Assembly (NCBI GenBank): GCA_003008705.1 | Contig: PDUO01000038.1 | Location: 186,001-250,000, forward strand | Length of the DNA stretch: 64,000 nucleotides | Origin: Pezicula radicicola | Taxonomy: Eukaryota > Ascomycota > Leotiomycetes > Helotiales > Dermateaceae | Reading direction: 5' to 3' | Part shown: one piece after another, positions 59,151 to 64,000 of the stretch | Layout: each line of letters begins with the position of its first letter | How positions within the stretch are numbered: position 1 is the first letter of the stretch | The notes under the pieces: generated by a model | The model's database searches: none | Seen by the model: the letters and a program-made list of their open reading frames with translations, nothing else | What the model was told of the DNA's origin: nothing | Position numbers and translations under genes: made by a program

Positions 59151-61993
59151 TCACGAGTCCCACAAGAAAGCAGCAACAACACCTCCCCAACCACCAGGGT
59201 TATTATTCTGAGTAACTAAAGGTGACCCCTGATACCTAATAAGATTAAGATTATAACGGGTATCCAAACCATAATAGTAAAGGTTTGTAGTACTGAGGAC
59301 TTCCACGGCATTAGTCTGGCAATAAGGAGGACTATCCGGACACAGAACATTATTATTGAAGAAAGTCCAAAAGCCAGAACCATAGATATAGAGATTATTG
59401 CCTCCATCAATACGTTGGAAGAAACCCATTCTGCATTGCGCATCGTTTGTGTCGCAGTAAGTGAAAGTTGGATCACCGGATACTGTTGACCAAGGTGCTG
59501 GTGCGAGACTGGGTGATCCGTTGCCTTGCCAGTAAGCAGTTTCGGATTGCTGCATGCCGATAAAGACGTTAGCGGCGTTGTTGATATTGTATTGGTAGAG
59601 TGTGTTATGTTCGAAGGCTGTTCCAATAAGCCAGGTTGCTTTTGTTGATTCAATAAGAAGGCCACGACCAACAGCAATGACTTGGGTATTGCCGCCATCG
59701 AGATCATGGTCCGCTGTCCAACCTTAACTGAATGTTAATTACGACTTCTTTTTATAAGTTTGAAGATAGCTTACCCCACATGTTCTCAATGTAGGCTGAT
59801 GACGTAGAAGTCAAGTGCAACATTAAGAATGCGGCTTTGCATTGTGCTGGTGTGCCTCCTCCACCTGACCCTCCACAATTGGTTTGCACTAGAGAGCCAG
59901 CAGCACCGCCGATTCGGAAATGTGTATTCCAGAAGCCTACATCGCCTGGGGTTGAGCCCGCAATGTTAACTTCTACTAAGGTAGTACCTGTATCTAGTTA
60001 GCATCTAATGTAACTTTTTCCAAAGACCAAAAAAGCCTTCTCGGAATTGAAGACCCTGGGCTTGAGTAGGTTGTTTGACTTGAGCCATTTATTTGACTTG
60101 AGTATAACTTAACCTATCCTTAGGTGGTCACACTTTGCACCTAACTAACCCTTGTCAATAAATGTAACTAACCTTGGAGAACATCCGCAACAGTAAATAG
60201 AAAGTCGGAGAATTGAGCTACTCCAACATCGCCAGCATTGCCAATTTTCACCATTGGCACAGGTGAATCCGGATTCCAGAAATTGCTACCCGATGCCGAG
60301 ATCGCCGACCAGGCCTCACCAATCACTCTAGTACCAGCGGGGAAGAATACAGTATTGGTTACAATATAAGTACCGGCCGGGAAAAAGAGGATCTTGCACC
60401 CAGCATAGGTCGAAGCGATGTAGTTTAGATTCGTGGTGTCATCGGTTGCGCCATCACCATATACTGGATATCCGGCAACTGATTTGACGTTGATAAACGC
60501 GCTTACGTCGTACTCTTGATATGTGGGGGGTGCAATGGCTTGATATTTGCCGCTTGAGTCTATGAGTGCTGAAACTCTATCAGAGGAATAGGTTGTGCCA
60601 GTCTGGTGAGAACCTGTAGTTGGACCGCCAGGAACATATGCATTGCCGTAGACCCAGGTTTCAGTAACGCTACCGGAGAGAACTGTGTTGCCACTGGCTG
60701 TTACAGTCTTTTTGAGTTAGTTAGGATCTGTATATAGTAGGTACGATGACTTACAGCGCCGACTCCTGACCCAACAGACAAATTCTCGATGACCAAAGAA
60801 TTCGCTCCAGTGCTCTCTGAGTTAGTTTTGACAACGACGCCCAGACTCGAAGCTGAAGAATCAAGCAAGATGATTGATCCGATGGGACTTGAAGTCATAT
60901 CAATACCAGTGGCACCATTCTGGAATGAAATATCCTGGAAAGTGCAACTATAGCAGTAGTTGACTTTTATTCCTGTTGTGCACCCATTGAATGAGAGACC
61001 CTTGAACATGTACTGTTGGTTAGAGTAACTGATTCCGACGGCTCCTCCATTAAATTTCAGGTCATTCATAATGGTTCCTGATCCTCCTTCAGGCATGGTT
61101 ATACCTGTATGACCAGTGGAATAATTGGGCATATTGAAGACGACATTGGTCAATTGTGTGGCTTGGCTGACGCTCCAGTCTAGAAGTGTGAAAGTAGTAG
61201 CGAGAGCAATGTTATTTGAATCTAAGACAAGGTTCTTGAAGATGATGTAGAAATTGGTAGTTGAGCCCTGGTTGGGATCTTTTCCATAGATCAAAGTGTT
61301 CCCACTAAAAGAAGAGGAAGCCTTGATTGTGGGTGGGTTAAGTGGATCACCAATAATAACGGTATCTACATAAAGCTGTAACGGCTGGCTAATGATGTAG
61401 ACTCCTGCTGGAAGGTAGATGACTGCTGGCTGTCCAGTTGTACCAAGCTTATTCTCCGTACGGTCTGTGTAGCTGTTTCCGGTGATAATGGCGTTATGAA
61501 TTGATTGCCAATCGTCAGTTACTCCATCTCCTTTGGCGCCGTAGTCTGTCTTTACGTTGCGGAATACCGTCCAGTCGGCACCGTTGGCAATGAATGGGGA
61601 GATTCCGTTGTGCGTAATGGACGAGTACCAGAAGGTTGATGGATTGGTTGCAGTCAATGCAGAGCAGCTCGCCGCGTTGATCAAGGGACTGTTTGATATT
61701 ACCGCTGTACGTTGGATGGCATCCCATGGTTTGATGGTTGTATTTGGGAACTCAAGTGGGATACCTCTGGCTACTATTAGAAATACACCTGGACCATAGA
61801 GCAATCATGCTTACTGGAGTACAGGAGCCGGATTCTTAACTGCCACATATGTATAGGAAGGATACAACTGCGTCTCATTCGCAGGGACATCGGCTGGTAT
61901 ACCAAGAGACGAATTATCAACTCGGCGCACAGAAGGAAATGCAAGAACAGAGCTTCCCAGGAGTGCAGCTATGAATGATGCGGAATTTCTCAT
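59151..61993 (-). CDS. Secreted beta-1,3-glucanase (GH55)
   Basis: Extracellular enzyme acting on beta-1,3-glucan, 836 aa. Exons 61993-61815, 61766-60755, 60707-60173, 59987-59775 and 59722-59151. A signal peptide MRNSASFIAALLGSSVLAFP comes first. Two beta-helix (pectate_lyase_3-type) modules follow, as in GH55: the first opens VFRNVKTDYGAKGDGVTDD, the second FINVKSVAGYPVYGDGATDDTTNLNYI. Other marks: GGAVGISYSNQQYMFKGLSF, the GWTADHDLDG block, AVGRGLLIESTKATWL, and the end GGWGGVVAAFLWDS. The first intron uses the acceptor at 61767-61768, which keeps frame into GIPLEFPNTTIKPWDAIQRTA. The third intron is 185 nt, much longer than the others. Role in wall remodelling or attack on callose or other fungi is inference. 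Confidence 0.94.
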
Positions 61994-64000
61994 GATGTCT
62001 TAGTAAGAACCAAAGCGAGGAGGAAAAGGAGCAGGCTGAGCTTTTTTGTTTCCTTTTCATTCGAAACATATATGGGAAACCCCGTTGGCTATATATGAGA
62101 TAAAATCCAAATTGAAAGGAGCCAAACTGGAAAGCGTGTATGCTGGTAAGATAACATTGCCATGGGTAGGACTGACTTCTGACCATTCCCGAGTTCTTTT
62201 ACGGCGTTCCTAATGGAAGCATGACAGCATGAAATGAAATTAATTGAAAAGAAAACGTGCAGTGAATTGAAGGTGCAGCCGAAAGCCAAGACCTAGTGCA
62301 TTATTGTTTCTCAATTGGCAAACCAAGTACATTATTGTCCAGGTGGGACAAGAGAGAGGGACCAAGGAACAGAAGCTTATTCCATATAAACTACAGGCTT
62401 GTTCCGACTCAGAGCCTACAACACCCATAGGAAATCGATAATTCAGATAGCTTTCGCCGATGTTGTATGGTAGGCATCAAGGTTTTGATCCAACTGGTCA
62501 TCTGCAGCTTCCGGAATAAGTCTTAGACATGGCAGTTGGGAGCCGTTCGCAGGGAAACAAGTCCGCAATTCTCAACTCTGAATTCTTGAAGCCAATAGTA
62601 CAACCATGTAACTCATTGGAAATTGCTTAGTTGTGTAATACTATAGCTTACTAAGCTGACTGTCATCGAGGTAACTCTCTCGAATGCTCATTAAAATTGA
62701 TGATTAGTAACGTTGTGACTTGCATATTCTGTGAGGCAGAATGTGCAAGGTCAGCAGGAACATCGGTAAACCCCTGGCCTTGTGGGCGAACTCAAATGAT
62801 CACTTGCATACTAACCCTGTAGTAGAGGAACGGATTAAGACAATACAGTACTCAAGGCTGACTTGATACCGCCTGTGATCAGTCGCGATCAGTCTACTCC
62901 GTATAGTGGATAAACTGCAAACGAAGATGAGATGTTACTCTTTACCGTTCCTGGAATGAGGGGCACTCTAGCCTCTTCGGTGCGGAGGTGGTTTCGGCGA
63001 CGTCGACAATCCTCAACCGCGACCAGCAGATTTGAACTCGTTCTCGCCTTCAATATAATGGATCGTCTGGTATAATGCTAAGAGTACTTCTGTTAAGAAG
63101 ACTGTCAAGAAACTACTCCGTATGATTGACCTAGCCCCCTGATTTTGCGACCGCTGGAGCAAATCGTCCAAGACCTGCTCTTGCTCTGTGCATACTCTTT
63201 GAGATATGATTTGCGCGTTATAGTCCGCCAGGCTTTGCGCTGTACTTCTACTTGAACTAGCCTCGCTGACAATGTTTCATTGTAGATAAGTGTAAATATG
63301 ATGAAAAAGCTCGCCGAGGACACGGAGGGGGATGTCGTGGTTGAATCATACTACACGGGGCGACTTTAGCAAAGTCTCCAACTTCGACGACACTCACCTT
63401 CTTCGAATTTTGTTAATACTATCTCTGCACTTTGGGACTTTTCACTTTTCAACCACAAGTTCTCTACTCTCTAAATCACTTTACATACACCAGTATTCAG
63501 TCCCCCAATGGCTATATTATCACATGGTCCTGCGCCGCGCGCGATATACTTTCTATTTTGTGCGAAGTCTTATCCTAATTTTGTAATTCTGCAGATCTCG
63601 CTTTTTGTTTGGACTTTGGTTTCGTCTTCTGAATTTCCACGCCTTGAGATCGTGTTACTTCTTACAGTGTTTAATTCAATTTTAAGAACTTTGCAAGTCT
63701 GCTAAAGTTGTTACGTAGCTTCGACATCTCGTCGCTTAACATTCAAGCGACGAACTAAGCATGGATCAGTCCGCGACCACTGCTACGGCACTTTAGATGT
63801 GGATCCCGGAATCGGATCAAGAGCCAGAAATAATTTGTCGCAAATGTCTCAAATTCCAAGTCGCATTGTCTGCTTGCTTTGAAGGCGCACGACGAAGCAG
63901 CGCAAAGGGGAGTTGTAGAATTTCTTTACCTTGTCATATTTTCCCTCGACCGCCATCCGTCTGCCTGTATGCCTTCAATTGGTAACACTACGTGCCAATG
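61994..64000. other. Promoter of GH55 and unassigned 1.9 kb
   Basis: A TATATAT word lies at 62090-62096, about 97 bases before the GH55 start (minus strand). The rest has only short frames without domains (63332-63586 and others). A short perfect stem-loop CGTCGCTT/AAGCGACG lies at 63730-63752. No gene recognised. Confidence 0.45.
62090..62096 (-). promoter_or_regulatory. TATA box of GH55 gene
   Basis: ATATATA on the minus strand about 97 bases upstream of the ATG at 61993, a usual distance in fungi. Assignment by position only. Confidence 0.4.

Overview
The window looks like nuclear DNA of a filamentous ascomycete (Pezizomycotina; the mix of genes fits a Leotiomycetes-type, plant-associated fungus, but the species is inference). 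Reasons: genes broken by many short GT-AG introns (most 47-110 nt, with CTAAC/CTAAT branch points), fungal-only families (PTH11-type rhodopsin-like protein, Zn2Cys6 regulator, fungal Dicer DCL1, GH55 glucanase, secreted pectin lyase), AT-rich islands between genes, and no bacterial signals. Gene models below were assembled by joining reading frames across splice sites; lengths agree with the families, but none is backed by transcripts.

Layout. 2-10 kb: an MFS sugar transporter, a decayed 2OG-Fe(II) dioxygenase gene and an APC amino-acid/amine permease. 11.6-20 kb: a PTH11-like membrane protein, the iron permease FTR1 with an iron-type GATA site upstream, and TSC1/hamartin. 21-27 kb: two paralogous 'FPxEIRxLIF' (2EXR/F-box-like) proteins and a small protein with an Arg/Ser-rich tail. 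27-30 kb: gene-poor, with one possible gene relic. 30-31.6 kb: a nine-exon secreted pectin lyase. 32.7-43.3 kb: a large acidic, repeat-containing single-pass membrane protein, then Dicer-like DCL1 divergent from TAP42. 43.5-47.3 kb: a divergent pair of BTB/POZ paralogs. 48-51.7 kb: a Zn2Cys6 transcription factor convergent with a HAD hydrolase. 52.9-56.9 kb: an amino-acid permease divergent from an FAD-dependent oxidase. 57.7-62 kb: a small multi-pass membrane protein convergent with a secreted GH55 beta-1,3-glucanase. The last 2 kb has no supported gene.

How the parts may work together. TAP42 and TSC1 both belong to the TOR nutrient-signalling network, and the sugar, iron and amino-acid transporters are nutrient-uptake genes, but they are scattered and look like ordinary gene order, not a cluster. 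The best candidate functional unit is the divergent permease/FAD-oxidase pair around 54.7-55.4 kb, whose shared promoter holds three GATA sites close together (possible nitrogen control of amine or amino-acid use). Pectin lyase and GH55 act outside the cell on plant and fungal or callose-type walls. DCL1 is an RNA-silencing gene with an unusually long N-terminal extension. No biosynthetic cluster, intact transposon, CRISPR, rRNA or convincing tRNA gene was seen.
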